Source: CAYYBE01 sp964470345
Lineage (GTDB): Bacteria; Babelota; Babeliae; Babelales; Babelaceae
Reading direction: 5' to 3'
Length of the DNA: 64,000 nucleotides
Assembly: GCA_964470345.1 (NCBI GenBank)
Contig: CAYYBE010000007.1
Span: 1-64,000 of the forward strand
How positions within the stretch are numbered: the stretch's first letter is position 1; each line of letters opens with the position of its first letter. Positions 52,384-61,727 of the stretch are shown here, piece after piece. The notes under the pieces were generated by a model. It was not told where the DNA came from and made no database searches. It was given only the letters and a program-made list of their open reading frames with translations. The position numbers and the translations under genes are program-made.

Positions 52384-54603
52384 TTATTTTTGCATACAAT
52401 TCAGTGTACGCTCGTTGAGTAATTTTCGCAAAAACGTATTTCTGGTAATAGCTTTATTATTTTTAAGTGCAATTGCCAACGCTTTGACCTGCCCGATAAT
52501 AATGCACAATTTCTTAGCACGTGTGACGGCCGTATAAATAAGATTACGTTGCAACAGCGTAAAGTGCTGGGTAAAAAGTGGGATGATCACCGCAGCATAT
52601 TCAGAGCCTTGGCTTTTATGAATAGTCATAGCGTAGGCAAGAATAATTTCGTTAATTTCGTCAAAATCATACGACACACTGCGCTCTTCAAACTGAACCG
52701 TAAAGATCTGATCTTCATGGTTAATCTCTGCCAAAATGCCGGTGTCACCATTAAAGACCATTTTGTCGTAGTTGTTACGAATCTGCATTACTTTATCGTT
52801 CACTTTAAAGGTTGTCCCTGCATAGACCAGGTGACTGGTAGACTCACGGTTAAACAGCTCTTGGAGCATTGCATTGAGCGCCTGTGTTCCCGTGTTGCCT
52901 CGGTTCATCGGACATAAAATAGCTGCTGCTTCCGGAGCAATTCTCCGTTTGGGTAGCTCAGTAGCCAGCACGGTTTTAAGTCGTTCATGAAACTGTTCTG
53001 ATTCTTGTTCTTTTACAAAGAGAAAGTCGTGTGGCGCCCCGCCCTGTGATTCCTGACTTGGCGCATAGGGGAACTCACCTTGGTTAATCCTATGGGCATT
53101 TACAATAATTAAGCTATTACGTGCTTGTCGAAAAATTTCGGTTAAACGAACGGTCGGAATAACGCCACTGGCGATACAGTCGTTTAAAACGTTGCCGGCA
53201 CCAACGGAGGGTAACTGGTCAACATCACCAAGTAAGAGAAGATGTGCCGTCGGCGGGATTGCTTTTAAGAGCGCATGCGCTAAAAAGATATCGATCATCG
53301 ACGCTTCATCAATAATCAGTACTTGGGTAACGAGGGGATTGCGGTCATGATGTTTAAACCCCATATTCGTCATGTCAAATTCTAAGAGGCGGTGGATTGT
53401 TGTTGCATGGCGCCCGGTTCCTTCAGCGATTCGTTTTGCCGCTCGCCCGGTTGGCGCAGCAAGCTTGTAGCTAATGCTGTGGTGATCGAGTACCGAAAGC
53501 AGCTCACGTATGAGTGTCGTTTTTCCTGTTCCTGGCCCCCCAGTAACGATCGTAACTTTATTGGTTAATGCAGTAATAATTCCCTGCTTTTGATCTTGAT
53601 TTAATACGATTGAGTTGTGCTGTGGATGCTCAAGTAGATCGGCAAGCGTTTCTTGTTTAAAGGCAAGGGGTGATGGGCTTTCAAGTAACTGGGCAAGTCG
53701 CTGGGCGCATCCTGTTTCGCAATAGAAGTGGGACGTTGGTGCAAGAAAGAGCTTTTCTTGGTCGTTGACCATTACAATCTTTTCTTGATTATTGAGTGCT
53801 GTTATTGCATCGTCAATTGCCTGTTGGTGCTCATCATCAAGTTCAAGTAAGAGTTGCGCTTGTTCGCGAGCAACTGTTTTTTCAAGATACAGGTGTCCGA
53901 GCTTAGTTGCTTGTGAGAGCGTAAACAGCATGCCAGCTTGGATCCGTTGTGGAGCGTAGCGGGCGATACCGATTTTTTGCGCAATCGCATCAGCTGTTTT
54001 AAAGCCAATACCCCAAATATCATCGGCAAGGCGATAGGGATTTTCTTCGATGACGGCAATTGCGCGCTCTTTATAGTGCTTATAAATTTTGGTTGCATAG
54101 GCAGCGCTGATGCCCTTATCCTGCAAAAAGACCATAATCGAAGCGATTCCCTTTTGGTCCTGCCAGGCGGCTGCGATCTGTTCGATGCGCTTGGTTCCAA
54201 TACCGGGAACTTCTGCAAGGCGCTCAGGATTTTGGTCGATAATCGTAAGAATCTCTGAGCCAAAACGGTCGACTAATTTTTCTGCATAGACTTTACCAAT
54301 TCCCTTAATCAAGCCAGAGCCTAAATATCGTTTTAAGCCGGTTGGCGTACTCGGGAGATTGGTCGTGCAGCGTGTTGCCTCAAACTGTTTGCCAAACTTT
54401 TTGTGAAGTTTCCAAGCACCAATGAGTTCAATGTCTTGCCCAACAACAAGGGCGGGCAGCGTGCCGGTTACCGTAATTTTTCCGAGCTGCTTGGTTTGGA
54501 GCGTAAAGACAACAAAGCCACTTTCATCACTTTGAAAAACAAAATGCTCAATGGTGCCAAATAGGGTGTCGTTGGTTGGTGAAAAGATGGTGCGTTGGTC
54601 CAT
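52384..54603 (-). CDS. recD2: ATP-dependent DNA helicase RecD2
   Basis: 739 residues, the RecD2 length (RecBCD's RecD is shorter). An N-terminal OB-like part and helix-hairpin-helix region (LAEVPGIGTKRIEQI, NPYRLADDIWGIGFKTADAI) precede the SF1B helicase core: Walker A GGPGTGKTTLIRE, Walker B VLIIDEASMID, LLLGDVDQLPSVGAGN, and C-terminal LAYAMTIHKSQGSEY and YTAVTRAKK. A 5'-3' helicase linked to repair outside RecBCD. No recB or recC nearby. The ribosome site at the ATG is weak. Confidence 0.93.
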   Translation of the reverse strand: MDQRTIFSPTNDTLFGTIEHFVFQSDESGFVVFTLQTKQLGKITVTGTLPALVVGQDIELIGAWKLHKKFGKQFEATRCTTNLPSTPTGLKRYLGSGLIKGIGKVYAEKLVDRFGSEILTIIDQNPERLAEVPGIGTKRIEQIAAAWQDQKGIASIMVFLQDKGISAAYATKIYKHYKERAIAVIEENPYRLADDIWGIGFKTADAIAQKIGIARYAPQRIQAGMLFTLSQATKLGHLYLEKTVAREQAQLLLELDDEHQQAIDDAITALNNQEKIVMVNDQEKLFLAPTSHFYCETGCAQRLAQLLESPSPLAFKQETLADLLEHPQHNSIVLNQDQKQGIITALTNKVTIVTGGPGTGKTTLIRELLSVLDHHSISYKLAAPTGRAAKRIAEGTGRHATTIHRLLEFDMTNMGFKHHDRNPLVTQVLIIDEASMIDIFLAHALLKAIPPTAHLLLLGDVDQLPSVGAGNVLNDCIASGVIPTVRLTEIFRQARNSLIIVNAHRINQGEFPYAPSQESQGGAPHDFLFVKEQESEQFHERLKTVLATELPKRRIAPEAAAILCPMNRGNTGTQALNAMLQELFNRESTSHLVYAGTTFKVNDKVMQIRNNYDKMVFNGDTGILAEINHEDQIFTVQFEERSVSYDFDEINEIILAYAMTIHKSQGSEYAAVIIPLFTQHFTLLQRNLIYTAVTRAKKLCIIIGQVKALAIALKNNKAITRNTFLRKLLNERTLNCMQK

Positions 54604-54608
54604 GAGGG

Positions 54609-55202
54609 TTATCGGGGTGTCACTTTCGCCAATGCTGCGTGGTACTTGGCAAGTGACTTTGGTAAGCTCGCCGTAAAATCAGCTAAGAAAAGATGTAAAT
54701 CTTCAAGGAATTGGTCAAGAATTTTGAGTGTCGTAATCTGCTTAATAAAAAGCGCATGCTCTTTGCCCGGTTTAAACTCGTCATTATTAAAAAGGCGTAG
54801 TAACGAGTTTGGTTGTTTGCGTTGCTTCATCCAAGCAGCAAGACATGGCTTAAGAATATCGCGGGCAACATGAATCTGTTGCAGGTACGGTTGCGCTGTT
54901 TTTTCAAATTGGGCGATAAAACGTTGTACGGTAATGGTACGGTCGCTCTCTGAAAGTTGCGATTCAAGTTTTATGAGATCCTTAAACGAACAACTTTTTG
55001 TAATCTGTTGGGTCAGTATGCTGTTGATCTTCGATTTAAATTTCATAATTTCGACAAGATTTACGAGCGATGTTCCATCGACCATTTTTAAGATATCAAC
55101 GTTTAACATGCAGGGTGCCTGATCCGTTGCCCATACTGGAGCTCCAAGCGTACAGGCTACAATACAAGAAATAACTGTTTTCCGTAGGGGAATATAGTTC
55201 AT
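54609..55202 (-). CDS. Secreted helical protein of unknown function
   Basis: 197 residues; ATG at 55202, preceded by AAAGGG. Signal peptide MNYIPLRKTVISCIVACTLGAPVWA. The rest is helical with three cysteines and no recognised motif. It is separated from recD2 by 5 bp, so the two may be co-transcribed despite unrelated roles. Confidence 0.65.
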   Translation of the reverse strand: MNYIPLRKTVISCIVACTLGAPVWATDQAPCMLNVDILKMVDGTSLVNLVEIMKFKSKINSILTQQITKSCSFKDLIKLESQLSESDRTITVQRFIAQFEKTAQPYLQQIHVARDILKPCLAAWMKQRKQPNSLLRLFNNDEFKPGKEHALFIKQITTLKILDQFLEDLHLFLADFTASLPKSLAKYHAALAKVTPR

Positions 55203-55257
55203 GATAACCCTTTCTTTTCAATAGCAAACATAATCGAGACTCGAGCTTGTATGCGTC

Positions 55258-56949
55258 TTAAAAATCAATGCCGATGTGCATGCCGACGGTATAAGATTTA
55301 CCAATACCGTGATTATGCACCGTCGCGTCTCCCTGTAATCCAATATGAACAGGGAAGAAGTCTTTGGTGCAAATTTTGCCTAAGATACCGGCGAAGATCT
55401 TACCTTCATAGGCATTGTGTTTGGTACCGGCAGCAAGGTCAAGTTGTTGAGGGGCAAAATCAAGGGGGGCAAAGACGCATGAAATTTTTCCTAAGTGTTC
55501 GCGTGTTTGTCCCCAGAAATCATAGCCAACGGTAAGTTGTACCGATTCATGAACTTGGGCGAGCAGGGCGGCTGATGCCTTGGCAATTATACCCGGTCGC
55601 GTAGAGATCCGTACCGGCGTTGGATAGAGAAAGTGGCTCGATTGTTCTTCAAGAAAACGTATATTTTCACAGGCATGATCGGGGTTGGTATAATCACGAT
55701 TAAAATTCACCGTATTTTTGTTGATACGGAATAAACGTGTTTCATGGGCAGGTAACGTGAATTTTAACTCACCATCGAGCACAAGTCCGATAGTGCCATG
55801 TGGTGAGAGAGATGGCTCAAAGTGGAAAAGTGGTCCGAGATTGACATGCTGCTCTCCCATGGGCAGATCAATCAAATTTCCCGCAAGCCGATCGATCGCC
55901 TCAAGACTGTAGTTAATCCATAATACACTCAGCTCAAGCTGAGCTCGTTTGGTTGTTGGTCCCGGGATTAAGATTTCTTTTACATAGAGATCAAAGCTTT
56001 TCATGTAATCGATAAGAGGAAATGGGCTTGTTTTGCAAAAGTGCCCACCTATGATTCCTTCTTTAAATTTAGCGGCGGTAGGGAAGGTGATCTGACCACC
56101 AATACGCACGGGTGGGCATTGGTCGCCAGCAAAGTTATAAAGAAGTTGGAGGCGTAGGTCGCCCATGCCGAGTTTGTCATTAATAAAATGGCGCTCACGG
56201 AACGTGTCAAAATCAAGGCCGGGTAATACGGTGCCTACCCCGGTAAAAAGTGGCTGATTCATGACCCGCTCTTGCTCGGCGTCAGTCAGAAACAGGTTAT
56301 GCTCATTCCAATATAACGGTAGCGCGGCGCTCACCGTCCAGTGATTCCAGCTTCCCCAAGCAGAAGCCATTGCACCAAAGCGGCGCTCGACAAGAGACAT
56401 TTTGTTAAAAATTGACAAAACATCAGCAATATCAATTTTTATGAAATCGATTTGATCGATTATCTCTAAAAAATCTCGATTTGCTAGAAGGGCAATATAG
56501 GAAAGAATCGTGTCCCCATGTTCCGTGTAGAACATTCGGTTGGTTGTATTGAAAAATGGCGTAGCAGCAATTGAGATGCCATTTTCATAGTTTGAACGGA
56601 GTATATGGGCAGATATGAGGGGGAGATCGTGAATTGATCGAATAACTGGCGGATTTGTTTTTTCGTAAAAGTCGAGCTGCAGAATATTTGGTAAGCTTAC
56701 GCGGGTTAACAGATCAATATACTCTTTGGCATCGTCTTGATTGCAAGCAGGAGCTTTTGTTGCTTTGTTTAAATCCTCAAGATTTTTAAACTGTTGTTCC
56801 TGTTCTAAGTCTAGGGGAATTTGATCAATTGAGATGGAAGTTGGCGAAAATGGAGTTTGTTCTGTAGGAACATTGGGCGTTTGCGCCGCAGAGAGTGTGA
56901 CGGAACTGATAAGTACGAAAACACGTAAGAAAAAGTGGCGTGTAAACAT
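55258..56949 (-). CDS. Probable outer-membrane beta-barrel protein
   Basis: 563 residues from the ATG at 56949 (AGAGGG just upstream); a longer frame to 57006 is not supported. Signal peptide MFTRHFFLRVFVLISSVTLSAA. A Pro/Thr-rich linker is followed by many alternating aromatic strands (for example WGSWNHWTVSAALPLYW, DLRLQLLYNF, VQLTVGYDFWG) and the protein ends KSYTVGMHIGIDF, with the terminal Phe typical of outer-membrane barrels. Several His/Cys residues are scattered. No named family; porin-like or transport role possible. Confidence 0.65.
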   Translation of the reverse strand: MFTRHFFLRVFVLISSVTLSAAQTPNVPTEQTPFSPTSISIDQIPLDLEQEQQFKNLEDLNKATKAPACNQDDAKEYIDLLTRVSLPNILQLDFYEKTNPPVIRSIHDLPLISAHILRSNYENGISIAATPFFNTTNRMFYTEHGDTILSYIALLANRDFLEIIDQIDFIKIDIADVLSIFNKMSLVERRFGAMASAWGSWNHWTVSAALPLYWNEHNLFLTDAEQERVMNQPLFTGVGTVLPGLDFDTFRERHFINDKLGMGDLRLQLLYNFAGDQCPPVRIGGQITFPTAAKFKEGIIGGHFCKTSPFPLIDYMKSFDLYVKEILIPGPTTKRAQLELSVLWINYSLEAIDRLAGNLIDLPMGEQHVNLGPLFHFEPSLSPHGTIGLVLDGELKFTLPAHETRLFRINKNTVNFNRDYTNPDHACENIRFLEEQSSHFLYPTPVRISTRPGIIAKASAALLAQVHESVQLTVGYDFWGQTREHLGKISCVFAPLDFAPQQLDLAAGTKHNAYEGKIFAGILGKICTKDFFPVHIGLQGDATVHNHGIGKSYTVGMHIGIDF

Positions 56950-57006
56950 ATCCCTCTTTACGGTATAAATATAGCGACGTAGGTTTGCTCTATCGTTGTA
57001 ATACAA

Positions 57007-57551
57007 TCTATCAAGTCAATACAATGTATCAAGCCCAGCGGGTGTATGACAAGGGTTGTGGTACCTCCAGGACTTACCTAGTATAGCCACTTGTGCAGGC
57101 GTTGACAAAAGTGGCCTGTTTACAGGGGTTTTAAGAAGTAAACATCATGCTTTTATCAAGGCAGAAGAGGGTCTAAGGGACTCTGTCCCTCTCCCGTTGC
57201 CGGAGCGATAAAGAGTCTTGGTAAACAAAAATGAGTATATGTCGCGCAGGCCGATTGTGCTTCATTCGAAAACAATCAATGGCCTACGCCAAGGGCTCCC
57301 GACTTCGCCTATCCACGCCTTCAGGCTTGGCAGGCTACGACGGGCACGGCCGGCGACGAAGTCCTGCGAAGCTTGCCAAGTGGGAACACCTGGACAAGCG
57401 TAGAAGGCTCAACCCCTGGGCTTACGCAAAAGAGAGAGAATTTTTATCTTGTTGTATCCCGAGAAAACTAATGTTCGACTTTTATAAAGTGCGGAGTAAG
57501 CTGGTACGGTAGTGAAGCACAAACAATACAGTTTTTGAAGGGAAATTTGCC
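57007..57551. repeat. Intergenic region with dispersed repeat copies
   Basis: No convincing gene in 545 bp. 57168-57210 carries a hairpin-like GGGACTCTGTCCC followed by TTGCCGGAGCG, related to 50706-50740. 57244-57291 is an imperfect palindrome centred on TTCGAA (GCGCAGGCCGATTGTG... / ...AACAATCAATGGCCTACGC), the right half matching 50752-50775 inverted. 57296-57430 is GC-rich with related inverted words (CAGGCTTGGCAGGC; GCGAAGCTTGCCAAG). It looks like accumulated short repeat elements. Confidence 0.6.
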
Positions 57552-58307
57552 ATGGTGACATGCCAAAAAACAGAGCCACGTCCTCTGCCACGTTCATTGA
57601 TTGTCGAGGGGAATATTGGGGCAGGGAAATCGACCTTTTTGCGGGTGATGGGGGCGTACCTCCAAGCGCAGCTCGTCTTTGAACCCCATCAACGGTGGCA
57701 AAACGTTGGGGGAGAGAACCTGCTTGAGCACTTTTATAAAGATACCACCCGTTGGGCCTACACATTCCAGACCTATGCATTTTTAACCCGTATCTTTGCC
57801 CTGCAAGAACAAACCCAAGTTTGTCAGTCTACGCTTCAGCTTATTGAACGTTCAGTCTTTTCTGACCGGTACTGTTTTGCAAAAAATTGTTTTGATATGG
57901 GGCTTATGAGCTCGTTAGAGTGGAAGCTCTATGAGTCATGGTTTGTCTGGTTTGTTGAGCGGCAGGTTCCACAACCGGATATGTTTATCTACCTTCGTGC
58001 TGAACCCCAAAAATGTTATGAGCGCATCTCGATTCGTAGCCGTTCAGAAGAAGGGGGCGTTTCATTGGAATATCTTCAGATGCTCCACCAAAAGCATGAT
58101 GATTGGTTGGTCCATAAAAAAGATATACTTCCGGTACTTGCCCAGACCCCTGTGTTGGTGTTAGATGGTGATTTAGAGTTTGAATCTGACGTTGCGGTGC
58201 AACGCCACTATGCTGACGCTATTGTGCATTTTCTGGAAACGCAGTGTGGAGTTGCGCAAGAACAAAGTAAGAAAGAAGAGAAAAAGCTTGTACAAATAGG
58301 GCTTTAG
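57552..58307 (+). CDS. Deoxynucleoside kinase (dNK/dGK/dCK family)
   Basis: 251 residues; ATG at 57552 with AAGGGA upstream. P-loop SLIVEGNIGAGKSTFL, ERSVFSDRYCFAKN (the ERS/DR motif binding the nucleoside), and the lid RSRSEEGGVSLEYLQMLHQKHDDWL are the full family signature. It phosphorylates one or more deoxynucleosides with ATP. The family is common in animals and in some host-associated bacteria. Which base it prefers cannot be read by eye. With two thymidine kinases in the window, it points to strong deoxynucleoside salvage. Confidence 0.9.
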   Translation: MVTCQKTEPRPLPRSLIVEGNIGAGKSTFLRVMGAYLQAQLVFEPHQRWQNVGGENLLEHFYKDTTRWAYTFQTYAFLTRIFALQEQTQVCQSTLQLIERSVFSDRYCFAKNCFDMGLMSSLEWKLYESWFVWFVERQVPQPDMFIYLRAEPQKCYERISIRSRSEEGGVSLEYLQMLHQKHDDWLVHKKDILPVLAQTPVLVLDGDLEFESDVAVQRHYADAIVHFLETQCGVAQEQSKKEEKKLVQIGL

Positions 58308-58358
58308 TGGTGTAAGATAGTTGAAGCATAGTATAAAGTTTAAGAAAGGACTTGCATT

Positions 58359-58610
58359 ATGGAAGATTTTTCAGCCTACGTTAAAGTTGCTGCCTACTTT
58401 GGTGCTGCAATCGCTATTGCACTTGGTACACTTGGTCCTGCATTGGGTCAAGGTATGGTTGGGGCAAAAGCATGCGAAAACATGGGAAAATATCCTGAAT
58501 CAGCCTCCTCAATCCGTACGGCTATGATTCTTGCTATTGCTGCTATTGAATCTTTAGGCGTTTACGCTCTGCTGGTAGCAATTATGTTGATCTTCTTTGG
58601 CGGTAAATAA
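58359..58610 (+). CDS. atpE: ATP synthase F0 subunit c
   Basis: 83 residues, two transmembrane helices. Helix 1 has GTLGPALGQGMVG with Gln; helix 2 has AAIESLGVYALLVA, so the ion-binding acid is Glu, followed by Ser, with Tyr five residues after the Glu. Gln in helix 1 plus Glu-Ser and Tyr in helix 2 are ligands of Na+-binding rings; the Thr that often follows the Ser is Leu here. H+ use remains possible. First of five ATP synthase genes in a row. Confidence 0.93.
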   Translation: MEDFSAYVKVAAYFGAAIAIALGTLGPALGQGMVGAKACENMGKYPESASSIRTAMILAIAAIESLGVYALLVAIMLIFFGGK

Positions 58611-58625
58611 CATAAGAAGAGCTCC

Positions 58626-58997
58626 ATGGTTAATTTTACGCTTGTCATACAAGTGATTCATTTCTGGGTCGCGTACTTTATACTCACCCGACTTCTTTTT
58701 AAGCCGGCGTATGATCTTATTGTTGCCGACGAGCAACAGGCGCGTGCTCTTGAAAAACAGATTAATCGCGTTGAAACAACCATTGCTGAGCAAACCACCA
58801 ATAACAAACATGAGTGGGTCAGACTTCAGCAAGATTTACAAAAACAGGTTCCGCCTACGCAGTATGCAATTGTGAAGGCAGTAGCCCGTGAACCAGAACC
58901 ACAACCGCGCGTAGTATCTGAACAAGAAGTGCAAGCACTTGTTGTTCAAGCACGTGACATGATCATGAATCGAGTGAGCAATGGAATTTGTGATTAA
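58626..58997 (+). CDS. atpF: ATP synthase F0 subunit b (first b-type subunit)
   Basis: 123 residues, shorter than the usual 155-160. An N-terminal membrane helix (about 5-25, with VAYFILTRLLFKPAYDLI) is followed by a charged coiled coil. It forms half of the peripheral stalk. Its end overlaps the next gene by 17 bp. A Pro-rich stretch (EPEPQPRV) interrupts the coiled coil. Confidence 0.75.
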   Translation: MVNFTLVIQVIHFWVAYFILTRLLFKPAYDLIVADEQQARALEKQINRVETTIAEQTTNNKHEWVRLQQDLQKQVPPTQYAIVKAVAREPEPQPRVVSEQEVQALVVQARDMIMNRVSNGICD

Positions 58998-59469
58998 CAT
59001 CATCTTTCATATCTTAAACTTTGCTGTGGTTATTGGCTTAGGAGTCTATCTTTTCCGTTCTAAGATTATGAATCTTATGCGTCAAGAGATGATTGTCGAG
59101 GTTTTGGAGCGTTCGTCGTTGTTCAAGCGGCTTGAGGGTTTAAAAAAACAGAGCAAAAATCTTGTCATGGCGTATGATCATCAGCGTAGTTTCCACCAGG
59201 ATCTTGAGAAAAAAATGGAGCGATGGCAGCAGGCGGTGCAAACTCAGCAAGCCAATCGAACTATCGAAGGTGAGCTGCTTGCGCAAAAGATGCATGAACG
59301 AAGTGAGCATGAGATGCAAGAGCGCCACCGACGAACCCTTTCCCGTACTGTTCTTACTCAGGCGCTTACACAGGCCGATGAACAGCTTGTGCGCTGTTTT
59401 GCACAAGAGCAGGTAAAAAAAACATATACGACAAAAATTATTGATCAATTGCGTAAAGGGGCAGAATGA
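58981..59469 (+). CDS. ATP synthase F0 subunit b' (second b-type subunit)
   Basis: 162 residues. An N-terminal membrane helix (IIFHILNFAVVIGLGVYLF) followed by a long charged coiled coil, as in b subunits. Two unequal b-type subunits in tandem suggest a heterodimeric stalk. It overlaps atpH by 4 bp (ATGA). Confidence 0.75.
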   Translation: MEFVINIIFHILNFAVVIGLGVYLFRSKIMNLMRQEMIVEVLERSSLFKRLEGLKKQSKNLVMAYDHQRSFHQDLEKKMERWQQAVQTQQANRTIEGELLAQKMHERSEHEMQERHRRTLSRTVLTQALTQADEQLVRCFAQEQVKKTYTTKIIDQLRKGAE

Positions 59470-60002
59470 CATTAAGTCAAAAAGCACTTGCCCATACCTA
59501 TGCGCAAGCATTTGAAGATCTGTTTACGACACAGCTTTCCGAAGAAGTAATACAACGATTGAAAAAGGCTGCCAAGGCGCTTAAAGAACAACGCTCGCTC
59601 CCCTTTTATCTCAGTCTTACTATTATCTCTGATGCCCAAAAAGAACAGGCGCTGCGAGGTTTTTTTACCGCATTCGGTTGTGCCGATATCATGGAGCCTT
59701 TGTTGGTATTATTGGCGAAATCCAAACGGCTCTTTTTGATAAGTGAAATCGTACGGCAGATCGTCGAAGTCTACATGGACCGCAGGGGTATTGTTGAGGC
59801 GCGACTTAAGACGGCGCAGCCGCTCACAGTTGAAGAACAACAATTTCTTGAACAGTATCTCTGTTTGCGTACATCAAAAAAAGTTCGTCTTACGCAAGAA
59901 ATTGATAAAGCACTTATTGCAGGAGTTCGGGTGGAAAGTGCAACCTGGTTGTGGGAGTATTCAGTCGCGCAACAATTGCGCATGATCCGTGCATCGGTAT
60001 AA
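59466..60002 (+). CDS. atpH: ATP synthase F1 subunit delta
   Basis: 178 residues. Helical N-terminal domain beginning with the typical ALAHTYAQAFEDL, then a C-terminal part with VYMDRRGIVEARLKTAQPLT, matching the delta/OSCP signature (..G.v.a.v.sA.pLt). It joins the peripheral stalk to the top of F1. Confidence 0.85.
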   Translation: MTLSQKALAHTYAQAFEDLFTTQLSEEVIQRLKKAAKALKEQRSLPFYLSLTIISDAQKEQALRGFFTAFGCADIMEPLLVLLAKSKRLFLISEIVRQIVEVYMDRRGIVEARLKTAQPLTVEEQQFLEQYLCLRTSKKVRLTQEIDKALIAGVRVESATWLWEYSVAQQLRMIRASV

Positions 60003-60026
60003 TACCCTTGGGTATAAAGGTTTTTT

Positions 60027-61541
60027 ATGGAAATAAAAAGTACTGATTTAGTATCGCTCTTTGAGCAATCGTTACGGGGAGGAGTTCAGGGCAAACTTGA
60101 AGAAGTTGGCTATGTAATCCAAACCGGTGATTTTTCGTGTAAAATTCATGGCTTAATGAAAGCTGCCTATGGAGAGCTGGTTGAGTTTGAGGGTGGCAAT
60201 AAAGGAGTAATTCTCTCTCTTGAACAAGACTATGTGGTAGCATTCTTACTCTTTGCTGATATTGACGTTAAAGAGCTTGAAGTTGCCAAAAGAACGGGAG
60301 AAGTCTTTTCTATCCCCGTAAGTACCCAATTATTAGGTCGTGCGGTCAATGCATTAGGAATGCCGATCGATGGCCTGGGCGCCTTGCCTGAGTATGCTGA
60401 AGTCCGTCAAACTGAGCAGGATATTTTAGGTATAGCAGAGCGTACCCCTATTCATGAATCATTAGAAACCGGTATTACCGTTATTGATGCTCTTTTTCCT
60501 ATTGGTAAAGGTCAGCGTGAGCTGATCATCGGTAACCGTATGACAGGAAAAACGAGTATCGCACTTGATACTATTTTGCACCAGCGCGGTAAAAACGTTG
60601 TCTGCATTTACGTGTCGATTGGCCAGCGCCAAGCAAGTTTAGCCCGCACGATTCGTCTGTTTGAAGAACATGGTGCTCTTGAGTACACCGTTGTTGTGAG
60701 TGCTGATTCAGGTGAGTCTGCATTAGAGCGCTACTTGGCACCCTATACGGGTTGTACGATTGCCGAGTTTTTCCGGGATCAAAAGCGCGATGTGCTTATT
60801 GTCTATGATGACTTGAGTAACCATGCGGTTGCCTATCGAGAAATGTCGCTCTTAATGCGTCGCTCCCCAGGACGTGAAGCGTATCCTGGTGATGTCTTTT
60901 ATTTACACTCACGTTTGCTTGAGCGAGCAGGAAGATTTTTATCCGGTGGTTCAATTACGGCACTCCCTATCGTTCAAATTCAAAGTGACGATATTACTGC
61001 CTATATTCCTACCAATTTGATTTCGATTACCGATGGTCAAATCTTTTTAGACAGCAAACTGTTTAACAGTGGCGTACGTCCTGCAGTGAACGTTGAACTT
61101 TCCGTTTCACGTGTTGGTGGTGCTGCACAAACAAAAGTCATGAAACAGGTTACGAAAGCGCTTCGTCTTGAGCTTTCCCAGTATCATGAATTACTTGCGT
61201 TCTCCCAATTTGGTACTGAGCTTGATGCGGTTTCACAAAAGGCGCTCAAGCGTGGTGGTATTGTTGTTCAGCTGTTGCAACAAAAGCAGTCAGTAACCCT
61301 TTCTTTTGTTGATCAGGTTCTGATGCTTTACTTATTGCGTGAGAATTTCTTGGATGCAGTTGCTCGTGACAAGGTTAATGAATTTGCGACTACGTTTGTC
61401 AGCTATGTAAAGTCAGTGTATCCTGACGTTTACCAAGAAATTACTGATAAAAAAGAGCTGTCACCAGTACTTACGGTACGTTTGAAAGACATTGCTCGCG
61501 AGTTTGAGAAAGTATTTGCGCAGCAGTCGGTTGCCGTATAA
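60027..61541 (+). CDS. atpA: ATP synthase F1 subunit alpha
   Basis: 504 residues, normal length. P-loop GNRMTGKTSIALDTI (the usual GDRQTGKT with two changes), VCIYVSIGQRQASLARTI, LIVYDDLSNHAVAYREMSLL, RSPGREAYPGDVFYLHSRLLERAGR, and the alpha signature PAVNVELSVSRVGGAAQ. It is the non-catalytic nucleotide-binding subunit. The gamma, beta and epsilon genes that normally follow are absent; a tRNA gene comes next, so the operon is split. Confidence 0.96.
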   Translation: MEIKSTDLVSLFEQSLRGGVQGKLEEVGYVIQTGDFSCKIHGLMKAAYGELVEFEGGNKGVILSLEQDYVVAFLLFADIDVKELEVAKRTGEVFSIPVSTQLLGRAVNALGMPIDGLGALPEYAEVRQTEQDILGIAERTPIHESLETGITVIDALFPIGKGQRELIIGNRMTGKTSIALDTILHQRGKNVVCIYVSIGQRQASLARTIRLFEEHGALEYTVVVSADSGESALERYLAPYTGCTIAEFFRDQKRDVLIVYDDLSNHAVAYREMSLLMRRSPGREAYPGDVFYLHSRLLERAGRFLSGGSITALPIVQIQSDDITAYIPTNLISITDGQIFLDSKLFNSGVRPAVNVELSVSRVGGAAQTKVMKQVTKALRLELSQYHELLAFSQFGTELDAVSQKALKRGGIVVQLLQQKQSVTLSFVDQVLMLYLLRENFLDAVARDKVNEFATTFVSYVKSVYPDVYQEITDKKELSPVLTVRLKDIAREFEKVFAQQSVAV

Positions 61542-61584
61542 TTCAGAACATATTGCCCTTTGTGCGAAACCAAGCGGGTAGTGA

Positions 61585-61614
61585 TTGCGGCCAACGCCCA
61601 CTTTACCGTATACT
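61585..61614 (+). promoter_or_regulatory. Probable promoter of the tRNA-Arg gene
   Basis: TTGCGG (61585-61590), an 18-base spacer and TATACT (61609-61614) fit a sigma70-type promoter; the mature tRNA starts 18 bases further on. Confidence 0.5.
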
Positions 61615-61632
61615 ATCAAAGAAGCATATTTC

Positions 61633-61706
61633 GTGCCCGTAGCTCAGTTGGATAGAGCAACGGATTTCTAATCCGTAGGTCGCTGGTTCGAATCCAGCCG
61701 GGCACA
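61633..61706 (+). tRNA. tRNA-Arg (anticodon TCT)
   Basis: A 74-base cloverleaf. Acceptor GTGCCCG pairs with CGGGCAC, D arm GCTCAGTTGGATAGAGC, anticodon stem ACGGA/TCCGT with loop TTTCTAA, T arm GCTGG-TTCGAAT-CCAGC, discriminator A. Anticodon TCT reads AGA/AGG. CCA is not encoded. Confidence 0.95.
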
Positions 61707-61727
61707 ATTCTTTTTTTAGGGGGTAGT

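Noticed and set aside
57231..57512. Open frame of 93 codons in the repeat region
   Set aside because: It runs through the palindromic repeats, has a strongly basic low-complexity product and no ribosome site.
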